This document shows, in pieces, positions 22,334 through 30,378 of a DNA stretch of 40,565 nt. Every line of letters starts with the position of its first letter. The stretch's first letter is position 1. The notes beneath the pieces are model-generated. The model saw only the letters and a list, made by a program, of their open reading frames with translations, made no database searches and was not told the origin of the DNA. The DNA is from Clostridia bacterium. GTDB taxonomy: Bacteria; Bacillota; Clostridia; Christensenellales; Borkfalkiaceae. Made by a program: the position numbers and the translations under genes. The stretch covers positions 1 through 40,565 of the forward strand of contig JAJQDC010000043.1 in assembly GCA_021202395.1 (NCBI GenBank). Direction: 5' to 3'.

Positions 22334-24712
22334 TTATTTTCTCCTTTGAATGGATATAACTTCGTATCCCGCGCCCGTTACGGCGGCTGTTAAATTGTCG
22401 TCGGATATATCGCCGTTTACTGTAACCTGCGCTGTTCCCTTTTTATGGCTTACGGCAGCCGCCTGTACCTGCGGCAACGCTTCAAGAGCCGTCTTTACCG
22501 CCCTTTCGCAATGTTCGCACATCATTCCTTTTATGGTAATTTCAATATCTCCGTCCTGCGTTAATTCGCCCATACTATCGGGTAAATCTGCTTCTTTTAC
22601 CTTGCGCTTTCTTATTTTTCTTATATTGAAAAGATTAAGGCGCAGTGCGTTTGTAACCACGCAGAACGACGATAGACTCATAGCCGCGGCGGCAAACATA
22701 GGATTTAACTGCCAGCCGAATATCGGTATAAACACGCCTGCCGCAAGGGGAATGCCTATACAGTTGTAGAAGAACGCCCAGAAAAGATTTTCGTGTATGT
22801 TTGTAAGCGTTGCACGGCTTAAACGTATAGCGGCGGGAACGTCCGAAAGCCTGCTCTTCATCAAAACCACGTCAGCCGCGTCAATGGCTACGTCCGTTCC
22901 CGCGCCTATCGCTATACCCATATCCGCAGAAGTGAGCGCGGGCGCGTCATTTATGCCGTCGCCCACCATCGCCACTTTGCCGTACTTTTTAAGCTCTTTT
23001 ATAACCGCTTCCTTGCCGTCGGGCAATACTCCCGCTATTACTCTGTCTACCCCTGCCTGTTTTCCTATGGCGTTTGCAGTCTTCTGGTTGTCGCCCGTGA
23101 GCATAACTACTTTTATGCCCATAGCCTGCAGCTCTTTCACGGCGGCAGGGCTGTCTTCCTTTATGGTATCGGCAACGGCGATTATACCCATAAGTTTGCC
23201 GCCCTTTGCAAATAAAAGCGGAGTTTTGCCGCCGTCTGCAAGTTCTTCCGCCTTTGCGACTATAGCTTTAGCCAGCGGATGCTCGCTTTTTATTTCAAGC
23301 GAATAGGCGGCTGTAAGCAGCTGTTCTTCGGTAAAACCTTCCGCTGCTATAATATCCGTTACGCGCGGCTGTCCTTCGGTTATAGTACCCGTTTTATCAA
23401 GAGCTACTATCTGCACCCTGCCCGTCTCTTCCAAAGATACCGCCGTTTTAAACAGTATACCGTTTTTTGCGCCCACGCCGTTGCCAACCATAATAGCCAC
23501 GGGAGTTGCAAGCCCCAGCGCACACGGGCAGGATATTACCAGAACGGATATGCCCCTTGCAAGCGAATAGGCGAAACCGCCGCCGCACGCCAGCCATACT
23601 ATAAGCGTAACAAGCGATATGCCTATTACCGCAGGAACGAAAATTCCCGAAACTTTGTCGGCGATTTTGGCGATAGGCGCTTTGGTTGCCGCGGCATCGC
23701 TTACCATCTTAATAATCTGCGATAAGGTAGTATCTTCGCCCACGCGCGTTGCTTCACATTTTATAAAGCCCGACTGGTTTATAGTTGCGGCAGAAACGTT
23801 GTCGCCGACAATTTTATCCACGGGTATGCTTTCACCCGTGAGCGCGGACTCGTTTACCGCGCTTGAGCCTTCTATAATAACGCCGTCCACGGGGATATTT
23901 TCACCCGGGCGGACTACGAATATATCGCCCTTTTTAACCTGGTCTATGGGAACGGTTATCTCCTGCCCGTCCTGCAATATAACCGCCTGTTTGGGAGCGA
24001 GTTTCATAAGGCTCTTTAAAGCATCAGTAGTCTTGCCTTTTGAACGGGCTTCAAGCGTTTTGCCTACGGTGATAAGCGTAAGAATGGTAGCCGCCGACTC
24101 AAAGTAAAACTCGTTCATATAGGTCATAACAAGTTCTTCGTTGCCGTTTACCACCGCCGCCGTCATCATAAATAAAGCGTAAACGCTCCATAAATACGCA
24201 GCTGTAGAACCTAACGCCACCAGCGTATCCATATTGGGCGACCTTTTAATAAGAGCCTTAAAGCCGCTTATAAAAAATTTCTGGTTTATCACCATTATTA
24301 TTGTGGTAAGCAGCAGCTGTATAAGCCCCATTGCGACGTGGTTGCCGTTGAACCACGAAGGCAGGGGCCAGTTCCACATCATATGCCCCATAGAGATATA
24401 CAAAAGGGGCAAAAGGAATACAAGCGAGGCTATAAGCCGCTTTACCATAGCGGGCGTTTCGTGGTCTTCCAAAGCCGATTCATCCGCAGATATGCTTGAT
24501 TTACCGCTATCTGCGCCCTTTAATTTTGCACCGTAGCCCGCCGCAGTAACGGCGGAAATTATTGCTTCGGGCGAAGCCGTGCCTTCCACTCCCATTGAGT
24601 TTGTCAAAAGGCTTACCGAACAGCTTGTAACGCCCTGCACTTTGCTTACCGCCTTTTCTACCCGCGCAGAGCAGGCGGCACAGCTCATTCCCGTAACTAT
24701 ATATTGTTCCAT
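22334..24712 (-). CDS. copA: Copper-translocating P-type ATPase with N- and C-terminal HMA domains
   Basis: 792 residues from ATG 24712 (GGAG upstream; the TTG just before is a poorer start). Order: HMA 1 with [15 protein letters not shown] (about 7-21); eight membrane helices; the actuator TGES; the copper motif [12 protein letters not shown]; phosphorylation site [11 protein letters not shown]; hinge [13 protein letters not shown] second [18 protein letters not shown], sits after the last helix. The C-terminal HMA resembles a fused CopZ chaperone. It pumps Cu(I) out of the cytoplasm. It follows csoR by ten bases and is controlled by the CsoR site at 25052-25072. Confidence 0.95.
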   Translation of the reverse strand: MEQYIVTGMSCAACSARVEKAVSKVQGVTSCSVSLLTNSMGVEGTASPEAIISAVTAAGYGAKLKGADSGKSSISADESALEDHETPAMVKRLIASLVFLLPLLYISMGHMMWNWPLPSWFNGNHVAMGLIQLLLTTIIMVINQKFFISGFKALIKRSPNMDTLVALGSTAAYLWSVYALFMMTAAVVNGNEELVMTYMNEFYFESAATILTLITVGKTLEARSKGKTTDALKSLMKLAPKQAVILQDGQEITVPIDQVKKGDIFVVRPGENIPVDGVIIEGSSAVNESALTGESIPVDKIVGDNVSAATINQSGFIKCEATRVGEDTTLSQIIKMVSDAAATKAPIAKIADKVSGIFVPAVIGISLVTLIVWLACGGGFAYSLARGISVLVISCPCALGLATPVAIMVGNGVGAKNGILFKTAVSLEETGRVQIVALDKTGTITEGQPRVTDIIAAEGFTEEQLLTAAYSLEIKSEHPLAKAIVAKAEELADGGKTPLLFAKGGKLMGIIAVADTIKEDSPAAVKELQAMGIKVVMLTGDNQKTANAIGKQAGVDRVIAGVLPDGKEAVIKELKKYGKVAMVGDGINDAPALTSADMGIAIGAGTDVAIDAADVVLMKSRLSDVPAAIRLSRATLTNIHENLFWAFFYNCIGIPLAAGVFIPIFGWQLNPMFAAAAMSLSSFCVVTNALRLNLFNIRKIRKRKVKEADLPDSMGELTQDGDIEITIKGMMCEHCERAVKTALEALPQVQAAAVSHKKGTAQVTVNGDISDDNLTAAVTGAGYEVISIQRRK

Positions 24713-24725
24713 CAATATTCTCCGT

Positions 24726-25031
24726 TTACTTCATAAGTTTTTGCAGTGTACTTACAAGGTCGTCTATAACTTCGTCCTTGCCGTCCCTGATGTCGGTTAC
24801 AACACAGGTGCGGATATGGCTTGCAAGCAGTTCCTTGTTAAACGCGTTCAATGCGGCGGAAACAGCCGAAGTCTGCGTTAAAATATCCGTACAATAGGCG
24901 TTATTTTCTATCATCCCCTTTATGCCGCGTATCTGCCCTTCTATGCGGCTCAACCTGTTTATAAGGTCTTTATACTCGCTTTCGGGTCTTTGCTTTTTTC
25001 TTTCGCAACAGCAACACTTTTTTTCTTCCAT
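24726..25031 (-). CDS. csoR: CsoR-type copper-sensing repressor
   Basis: 101 residues, DUF156 fold. The Cu(I) ligands are present as C47, H72 and C76 (AYCTDIL and ASHIRTC), and [19 protein letters not shown] is the conserved first helix. The N-terminus carries an extra run of four Cys (residues 6-9), not part of the core family. When copper binds, CsoR leaves its operator. First gene of the operon; a canonical operator lies 21 nt upstream of its start. Confidence 0.93.
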   Translation of the reverse strand: MEEKKCCCCERKKQRPESEYKDLINRLSRIEGQIRGIKGMIENNAYCTDILTQTSAVSAALNAFNKELLASHIRTCVVTDIRDGKDEVIDDLVSTLQKLMK

Positions 25032-25051
25032 AAATTGCAGCTCCTTTTACT

Positions 25052-25072
25052 AAATACCCCCACGGGGTATTT
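25052..25072. promoter_or_regulatory. CsoR operator
   Basis: AAATACCCC / GGGGTATTT with a CAC centre: perfect 9-bp half-sites of the classical CsoR box, just downstream of the -10 box of the csoR promoter. Confidence 0.88.
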
Positions 25073-25078
25073 GCAGTA

Positions 25079-25108
25079 AGTATATACCACCTTTGAAACG
25101 TTTGTCAA
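25079..25108 (-). promoter_or_regulatory. Promoter of the csoR-copA operon
   Basis: On the minus strand TTGACA (25108-25103) and TATACT (25084-25079) with an 18-nt spacer, or TATATA with 16. The CsoR operator covers the start point. Confidence 0.75.
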
Positions 25109-25205
25109 GCGCTTAAGGCATACTATTACATACTTTTTTAATAGGTTTTATAAGAATTGTAACTGTATATACAAAAAAGTCAAGCCATCACGCATTAAAA
25201 CCCAA

Positions 25206-25239
25206 AATTTTCCGACGGGGATAATCCCCGCGGAAAATT
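25206..25239 (-). terminator. Terminator of the thiol operon
   Basis: A long hairpin (about 14 bp with one bulge, 5-nt loop) 24 nt after the TSCPD-gene stop, with T4-GGG-T4 on the minus strand. It separates the thiol operon from the csoR promoter. Confidence 0.65.
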
Positions 25240-25262
25240 CTGGAAGGTCTGCAAACTGAATT

Positions 25263-25520
25263 TCAGCTGTCTGTGATTGATTTTTTGTATTCGCCTATGG
25301 CTTTTGCAAGCTGGTCGGGGCAGGACGTACCATTGCGGCACTTTATACCTTTAAGCGTGGCGGCGACTTCGTCTATGTTTTTGCCTTCGGCAAGTCGGCA
25401 TATGCCCTGCAAATTTCCGTAACAGCCCTTTTTAAAGCTGATATTGTGAATTGCGTTATTTTCGTCCACTTCAAAAGTTATCTGCGTGGAACAAGTGCCC
25501 TGTGTTTTATAAGTAAACAT
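25263..25520 (-). CDS. TSCPD-domain protein (four-Cys family)
   Basis: 85 residues from ATG 25520, which follows the previous stop by one base (TAATATG). It has the family layout YKTQGTCSTQITFEVDE, then FKKGCYGNLQGICRL and KCRNGTSCPDQLA with the eponymous TSCPD at about 64-68; Cys at 10, 33, 41, 60, 66. Small TSCPD proteins are common in Clostridia; the domain also occurs in some ribonucleotide reductases, and a metal site is likely. Function unknown. Last gene of the thiol operon. Confidence 0.85.
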   Translation of the reverse strand: MFTYKTQGTCSTQITFEVDENNAIHNISFKKGCYGNLQGICRLAEGKNIDEVAATLKGIKCRNGTSCPDQLAKAIGEYKKSITDS

Positions 25521-25521
25521 A

Positions 25522-27183
25522 TTACGCCTTGCTTTGCTTGCGCTTATTGAAGAATACCGCAAGCCCTACTATTACACCGACAAGCACAACGCCTCCTATT
25601 ACTATGCCCACTATTGCGCCCGTAGAAAGTCCTTCGCCCGAACTATCCGCATCCGACGCGGTTGCACTACTATCCGTTGTCGCGGTTGCTGCAGTTGTTT
25701 CGGTAAGCCTGCTTGTAAGGGTGATTTCAAGGTCTCCCGCAAGGCTCGATTTATATGCCGTAATAACTTCCTGCGTCTGCGTGGTGTACTTCGTGTAGTT
25801 ATCGGTATTGGATATAGAACTGTCTGACGAGGTGCTGCGGACGTACATAAGCTCCACATAAGAAAGTATGGGCGCATCGTGTGCGTTTTTATCTACGTTA
25901 TTTTTATTGTAGGCAAAGAAATAAGGCACTTGCAATTTATTTGCTTTTACTTCGGTATCTTCCGAATTGGTATAGCTTATATAGGTAGTCGCAACGTCGT
26001 ATTCCGTCTCTATATTGGTAAGGTATGTATTTACAAGGTCTACGTAAAGGCTGGCGAACTCGTTGCTACTGTCGCGTATATGCAGGTCTTTGCTGTAGCC
26101 CCAATACTTTTTGGCGTAGCCCGAATCGAGCTTTGTATCAAAGGTGTACACGGTAAGATTGTTTGTTACAGCGTAGTCGTTTACTATATCTACGATAGCC
26201 TGCGTATTACCGCACCAGCTGCCCGCAAAGAAAATAAGGTAAGCGCCGTTTTGCTGCAATAGCCATTCAAGCTGATGATAGGTAAGCGTTACAAAATTTA
26301 TCTGCTCGGTGCTTTCAAATATTGTTTCGCCCGACTTCTGGTTATATATTGTGCGTATGTAATCGCCGTCGGTAAAGGACGTAAGCCCGCTTTGCGGAAT
26401 TTTACTGAACACGTTGGTTATAAGTGCGTCTTTATAGTCGCATGCGCTTGTGTAAGATTTATTTTCGCCATATCCCGAATACAGGTGTTCTCCGTTTTCG
26501 CCCGTTTCGTCCCAGTAGAGCATCTTTTCGTACCCCGCAACTATGGGCGCACTTTCGCCGCTTATCTCATTATCCTTATTATACAACGCAAGGAAAGGAA
26601 CCTGCACCTTTGGAACGGTTACGTCTTCATTGTTTGAATTTGTATAAGTAAGCGCGCTTGATGAATCTACCGTGTATTCAACAAAATCATTAAGATTGGT
26701 AATGTAGCGCGTTACAAGTTCGCCGTACAGGTAGTTGTAAGTTGCGCCGTCGTAGCTTGCCCCGTTGGTTTCGCGGACATGCGAAGAACGGTTTGCGCCG
26801 TCTAAACGGAAATCAAAGTTGTAAATTGTAGAAACGCCGTAATCGTTGGCAACTTCGTTAATGTAGCCTATTACCGCCGTCGTATTGGGGCACCAGCTGC
26901 CGCCGAAAAGTATAAGGTAGTTGCCTTCGCTCTCAAGAAGAACGACAAGTTCTTCCCACGTTACCGACTGGAACACAACGCTGTCGCCCGAATTTTCTTC
27001 AAGATTATCGGCAAGATGCGTGTATTCCGACTTGTAATATTCCGACTGAACGTCGGTTATCGTTGTGTTATCTGTAGTTTCTGCGCTTGCAGTAAGCAAA
27101 GCGCCTGCACCCACGGTCAACGCTATTGCCGCCGCAGCGGTAAAAGCAAGCGTGCGCAATACGCTCTTTTTTGTATTAGTCAT
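25522..27183 (-). CDS. Secreted, membrane-anchored protein with two thioredoxin-like domains (C-x-x-T)
   Basis: 553 residues: signal peptide (1-35), two related domains of about 200 residues, a Ser/Thr/Ala-rich linker and a C-terminal helix (about 518-543) with basic tail. Each domain has a thioredoxin-like active-site region, YLILFGGSWCPNT (Cys98) and YLIFFAGSWCGNT (Cys324), and a cis-Pro-like strand (KVQVPFLALYNKD, KLQVPYFFAYNKN). The second Cys of the usual C-x-x-C is Thr in both, so classic disulfide exchange is not expected. It may hold mixed disulfides or act as a peroxidase- or transport-associated thiol protein. It is downstream of a cystine-type symporter. Confidence 0.82.
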   Translation of the reverse strand: MTNTKKSVLRTLAFTAAAAIALTVGAGALLTASAETTDNTTITDVQSEYYKSEYTHLADNLEENSGDSVVFQSVTWEELVVLLESEGNYLILFGGSWCPNTTAVIGYINEVANDYGVSTIYNFDFRLDGANRSSHVRETNGASYDGATYNYLYGELVTRYITNLNDFVEYTVDSSSALTYTNSNNEDVTVPKVQVPFLALYNKDNEISGESAPIVAGYEKMLYWDETGENGEHLYSGYGENKSYTSACDYKDALITNVFSKIPQSGLTSFTDGDYIRTIYNQKSGETIFESTEQINFVTLTYHQLEWLLQQNGAYLIFFAGSWCGNTQAIVDIVNDYAVTNNLTVYTFDTKLDSGYAKKYWGYSKDLHIRDSSNEFASLYVDLVNTYLTNIETEYDVATTYISYTNSEDTEVKANKLQVPYFFAYNKNNVDKNAHDAPILSYVELMYVRSTSSDSSISNTDNYTKYTTQTQEVITAYKSSLAGDLEITLTSRLTETTAATATTDSSATASDADSSGEGLSTGAIVGIVIGGVVLVGVIVGLAVFFNKRKQSKA

Positions 27184-27210
27184 TTTAATTATCCTCGTTT
27201 GAAATATATT

Positions 27211-27816
27211 TTAGCAGATTTCTATTTCTTCATCTTCGTCAGAACCGCCGTCATCATCGTCGTCTTCTTCGGATGAAGTTCCTACGCCGTACTGCTCTTC
27301 GGCGTCGGTTAAATCAGAGTAGTTTTCTACCACAATGCCGCTGTCGCCTATTATGCTGTCGTAGACTTCGCGGGCTTCTTCTATGTAAGCTAATATAACT
27401 TCTTCGTCTTCACCGCTCTTTTCGGCTTTATATAACTGCACTATAGAAAGGCGGGTATATTCTGCCCTTGCTTCGGTAAGAAGATCGGCGTTTGTTATGC
27501 GTTCGTCAAGGGATATATTGGTATCTAACGCATCGTAATAGCTTATAGCCGTTTCTATCTTTTCCCGCGTTTCGGTTGTGTAGGTAATGTCGCCGTCCGC
27601 CCATATATCGTCTATCGCGCTCTTTGTTCTGCTTACCGAATACACGGCGGAGCTTATTGCAAGCACAAGCAAAACTATAACTATAGCGCCGAAAGTTATT
27701 GAATATATAGCTATTTTAGGCAGTTTCTTTTTTGTTTTCACGGTAGCGACCGTTTCTTCTTCAGGTGCGGACTGCTCCTGCTTTGACTCGTCTTCGGGTT
27801 TAAATTCTTCCGCCAT
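27211..27816 (-). CDS. Single-pass membrane protein with acidic tail, unknown
   Basis: 201 residues: an acidic cytoplasmic leader, a basic stretch KTKKKLPK, one membrane helix (about 36-58, AIYSITFGAIVIVLLVLAIS), then a helical extracytoplasmic region (about 65-160). A very acidic tail (E/D/S/G) ends in a terminal Cys. Not recognised. It begins one base after the symporter stop and is followed after 27 nt by the thioredoxin-like gene, so it may be an accessory subunit of that extracytoplasmic system. Confidence 0.7.
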   Translation of the reverse strand: MAEEFKPEDESKQEQSAPEEETVATVKTKKKLPKIAIYSITFGAIVIVLLVLAISSAVYSVSRTKSAIDDIWADGDITYTTETREKIETAISYYDALDTNISLDERITNADLLTEARAEYTRLSIVQLYKAEKSGEDEEVILAYIEEAREVYDSIIGDSGIVVENYSDLTDAEEQYGVGTSSEEDDDDDGGSDEDEEIEIC

Positions 27817-27817
27817 A

Positions 27818-29275
27818 TTAAGCCTCCTTTGTTTCCGCGTCGGTGCTTACGTTCGCACTTTCCTCTCTTTCGCCGTCCTCTGTTTGGACAGCGTTCAGGT
27901 CATATGCTCTTTCGTCCGCACCTTCGTCGGAATTAAATATATCGTAGTCAAGCAAGCCTTCCTGCTTTGCGACTACCGTTGTGGCTACCGCCGCAGTAGA
28001 AACGTTGTCAAGCGTGCGCACCATATCGGATATGGTGTTTATTGGCACGAATGCAATCACCGCCGCTACGGGGAGTCCCAGCGTACTGAACAGCGATATT
28101 GCCGTAACCAGCGCTATACCCAGAACGCCCGCACTGCCTATGGATAGCACAAGGGTAAGCACGCCCAATAGCAGATAATCACCGAACGACCAGTTTAAGC
28201 CCGTTGCGTTTAAGTAGAAAATCGCAAGCAGGATAGGCCATATACAGGTACAGCCGGGCATACCTATCGTTGTCCCCAAAGGCGCGGTAAAGTTTGCGAC
28301 TTCTTCCTTTACACCTACCTTATTTTTTAGCGTGCCTATGGTTACGGGTAAAGTGCCGATACTGCTCTGCGTGGTAAACGCCGTTATCTGCACGGGCAGT
28401 ATCTTTTTGAAAAATCTTACGGGGTTTACCCTTGCGCCCAGCGCAACGGTTGCGCCGCCGACTAAATACGTATGCACGATGCTTACGGCATATATGGCTA
28501 TTACAAGGAATAAAAGCTGCAAAAGCGCGTCTTTATCTTCCACAAAACTTGCCGCCGATCCCGCAAGAAGCACCAGCACGGCGTAGGGCGTAAGGTCTAT
28601 AATAAAACCGAGAATTTTATATATAACGTCCTTAAGCGTAAGTATAAAATCACGGAACACGTGAGTGCTCTCTTCGCCCTTTTCCTTGACCGTCTGTATA
28701 TAACCTATCGCCACGGCAACGCCTATAATAATTATAGCGACAACGTTATTTTCGCTTAAATCGGTAATTATGTTGGAAGGGAACAGACCGATAACTACGT
28801 CGGTAAACGACTCTACAAGGCTTTCGTATGCCGACACGGTAGAATCGCTTATACTTGTCTCAAAAACAGATCCCGCGCCGCTTCCGAGCTTGAATACTAC
28901 CCCTACGATAAGAGAAAGGATTATTGCAAACACCGACGAGAGCAACAGCCAGAATACCGATTTAAAAGACAACCTTTTAAGTGAGCCGTTGTTTTTTACC
29001 GATATAAAACTTGAAATTATAGATACAAGTATCACGGGCGCGACAAGCGCGGTTATAATATTTACATATATATCGCCCAGCATATCGGTATATGTAAGGT
29101 AATAATTATCCTGCGAACTGAACGCAACGCCCAGCACAATTCCTAAAATCATTGCAACTATGATAGAGACAGTCCAGCTGACCTTTTCGCTTAAAAGGTA
29201 TATGCCGCCGAAAAGCAGAAAGGCGATAGCTAAAACTAAAAGCCCTATCCAGTTGACGTCCGTCAAAAAATTCAT
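27818..29275 (-). CDS. tcyP: Dicarboxylate/amino acid:cation symporter, probable L-cystine transporter (TcyP-like)
   Basis: 485 residues, about eight to ten membrane segments of the DAACS/SDF family. Signature stretches resemble TcyP/YdjN more than glutamate carriers: TTQSSIGTLPVTIGTLKNKVGV (reentrant loop 1, about 300-320), TAPLGTTIGMPGCT and FVPINTISDMVRTLDNVST (TM8, substrate region). A hydrophilic tail of about 50 residues follows. GGAGG lies four bases before the ATG. The gene sits in an operon with glutamate-cysteine ligase, which fits cystine uptake. It is preceded by the duplicated leader region 29313-29601. Confidence 0.82.
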   Translation of the reverse strand: MNFLTDVNWIGLLVLAIAFLLFGGIYLLSEKVSWTVSIIVAMILGIVLGVAFSSQDNYYLTYTDMLGDIYVNIITALVAPVILVSIISSFISVKNNGSLKRLSFKSVFWLLLSSVFAIILSLIVGVVFKLGSGAGSVFETSISDSTVSAYESLVESFTDVVIGLFPSNIITDLSENNVVAIIIIGVAVAIGYIQTVKEKGEESTHVFRDFILTLKDVIYKILGFIIDLTPYAVLVLLAGSAASFVEDKDALLQLLFLVIAIYAVSIVHTYLVGGATVALGARVNPVRFFKKILPVQITAFTTQSSIGTLPVTIGTLKNKVGVKEEVANFTAPLGTTIGMPGCTCIWPILLAIFYLNATGLNWSFGDYLLLGVLTLVLSIGSAGVLGIALVTAISLFSTLGLPVAAVIAFVPINTISDMVRTLDNVSTAAVATTVVAKQEGLLDYDIFNSDEGADERAYDLNAVQTEDGEREESANVSTDAETKEA

Positions 29276-29312
29276 ACATCCTCCGAATTATAAAAAAATT
29301 ATTAAAACTGAT

Positions 29313-29374
29313 TTGCCGCGGTCAACAGACTCCGCCGCAGCGCCTGTAAAAAATTGTCATAACGCTCTCCTTAA
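29313..29374 (-). repeat. 62-bp direct repeat, copy 1 (next to tcyP)
   Basis: Almost identical to 29540-29601; only a few differences. On the minus strand each unit contains TTAAGGAGAGCGTT, an ATG, a 12-codon frame and CCGCGGCAA after the stop. Between the copies is a 165-nt segment bounded by an 11-bp inverted repeat (29373-29383 and 29526-29536). Confidence 0.9.
29322..29360 (-). CDS. Candidate leader peptide, 12 residues (copy 1)
   Basis: ATG to TGA encodes MTIFYRRCGGVC with two Cys. A strong ribosome site (AAGGAG, six bases upstream) supports translation. The peptide lies 47 nt before the tcyP start. Its twin (29549-29587) differs at two residues. No such family is known to me; a regulatory role, with translation sensing Cys-tRNA, is inferred from position and composition. 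Confidence 0.5.
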   Translation of the reverse strand: MTIFYRRCGGVC

Positions 29375-29520
29375 GGCAATACCACACAATGTTGTATGCT
29401 GTATTGTGTTGGCGTTTTTGAATGGTAAAAAGGCGCTTTTTTGCAGCAACAGCAGAACCTATTGCAAGAAAAAGCAACATATTTACCGCCGAAAACGATA
29501 GCAAGACGGCTTATCGTCAT
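29371..29520 (-). CDS. Candidate Cys-run leader ORF, 49 residues
   Basis: The frame starts MTISRLAIVFGG and contains SCNRFCCCCKK (four consecutive Cys codons at 23-26), ending in TAA that overlaps the ribosome site of the copy-1 peptide. The ATG lies just after one arm of the 11-bp inverted repeat and the stop falls in the other arm. The ribosome site is weak (AAGG about 12 nt away), and an overlapping frame in another phase also exists, so translation is uncertain. The tetra-Cys run, matching the one before gshA, is the main reason to list it. Confidence 0.45.
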   Translation of the reverse strand: MTISRLAIVFGGKYVAFSCNRFCCCCKKAPFYHSKTPTQYSIQHCVVLP

Positions 29521-29539
29521 TTTGCGGTATTGCCTTGAA

Positions 29540-29601
29540 TTGCCGCGGTCAACAGACTCCGCCGCAGCGCCTGTAATAAATTATCATAACGCTCTCCTTA
29601 A
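29540..29601 (-). repeat. 62-bp direct repeat, copy 2 (after the amidotransferase gene)
   Basis: Second copy of the unit described at 29313-29374. It begins five bases after the amidotransferase-like stop. Its ribosome site and mini-ORF are intact. Confidence 0.9.
29549..29587 (-). CDS. Candidate leader peptide, 12 residues (copy 2)
   Basis: ATG to TGA encodes MIIYYRRCGGVC behind AAGGAG with six-base spacing. The C-terminal RRCGGVC is identical to copy 1. Differences from copy 1 change residues 2 and 4, so conservation is seen at DNA level over the whole unit and not only in the peptide. Confidence 0.5.
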   Translation of the reverse strand: MIIYYRRCGGVC

Positions 29602-29606
29602 ATATT

Positions 29607-30377
29607 TTACAACCCCGAATATGCCTGAAATAAATACTTTAAGTCGTCGGGATTATCCTTATAAATATTGCCGTGCCGCCTGCCCGTGAAGACCTTTTCG
29701 CCGCCGCTGTACGCGGTAAGCGTGGTTATCGGCATAAGCTGCCACTTGCCTTTGCCCAGCGGAGACGTTGCGAACACCACACCGCCTTCCGTTTGCTGAA
29801 AATACAGCGAATTTTCATAATTTGAATGCACGTACATATACTCGCCGTCGTACAGCAGAGCGTTGAGTTTATTGCCTGCCGACATATCGGCAAAAATGCC
29901 GTCTAAAAGTTCAAACCTTTCCTTAGCATTGAGTCTGCCCCTTTGCCTTTCGGTATTGTTAATTTCGTCTACTATATATAAAAGCACCCTTTCGCTGTCC
30001 GTCTGCCCCTTCTGCACGTAGGTATAGCCGTTGAGCTTGTCATAGCCGAATATAGTGCCGTTGTGTACCAGCGTCCATAGCCTGCCGCTATCATCCTTTT
30101 CTGTGAACGGATGACAATTGTTGTATTCCATATCGCCTATAGTCGCAAACCGTATATGGGCAAAAATGTTCTTACCCGAAACGTCGGCAGACAGCCTTTC
30201 GTGCAGATAGTAGCTTTTGCTTGCCTGTATAGGCTCGCGTTCTATCTGTGCCGTGTTGCCGTCGAGCAAGGCAAGTCCCCAGCCGTTCGGATGTTTATTC
30301 GAGTGGCTGAAAAACTCTTTAAGGTAATCGTTTACCCTTACGCTGCGGCTGGCGCACAGTCCGAATATTTCGCACAT
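29607..30377 (-). CDS. Class II glutamine amidotransferase-like (Ntn) hydrolase
   Basis: 256 residues starting M-C2-EIFG, so removal of Met would expose the catalytic N-terminal Cys. Other family features: HPNGWGLALLDG (about 33-44), IFAHIRFATIGD, then NNCHPFTEKDDSG and WTLVHNGTIFGY (oxyanion region, NG). It is the YafJ/EgtC/Dug3-like type without a synthase domain. EgtC and yeast Dug3 act on gamma-glutamyl bonds, and this gene starts one base after the glutamate-cysteine ligase stop. Cleavage of a gamma-glutamyl-thiol is therefore a reasonable inference. Confidence 0.85.
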   Translation of the reverse strand: MCEIFGLCASRSVRVNDYLKEFFSHSNKHPNGWGLALLDGNTAQIEREPIQASKSYYLHERLSADVSGKNIFAHIRFATIGDMEYNNCHPFTEKDDSGRLWTLVHNGTIFGYDKLNGYTYVQKGQTDSERVLLYIVDEINNTERQRGRLNAKERFELLDGIFADMSAGNKLNALLYDGEYMYVHSNYENSLYFQQTEGGVVFATSPLGKGKWQLMPITTLTAYSGGEKVFTGRRHGNIYKDNPDDLKYLFQAYSGL

Positions 30378-30378
30378 A

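Noticed and set aside
29322-29504. 60-residue ORF with a signal-peptide-like start running into the copy-1 mini-ORF
   Set aside because: The mini-ORF has its own strong ribosome site, the longer frame has none, and it overlaps the Cys-run ORF; only one can be real, and this one has least support.
29373-29536. MITE with 11-bp terminal inverted repeats
   Set aside because: The flanking duplication of 62 bp is far too long for a target-site duplication, and the arms coincide with ORF start and ribosome site, so a regulatory fold is more likely; not excluded.
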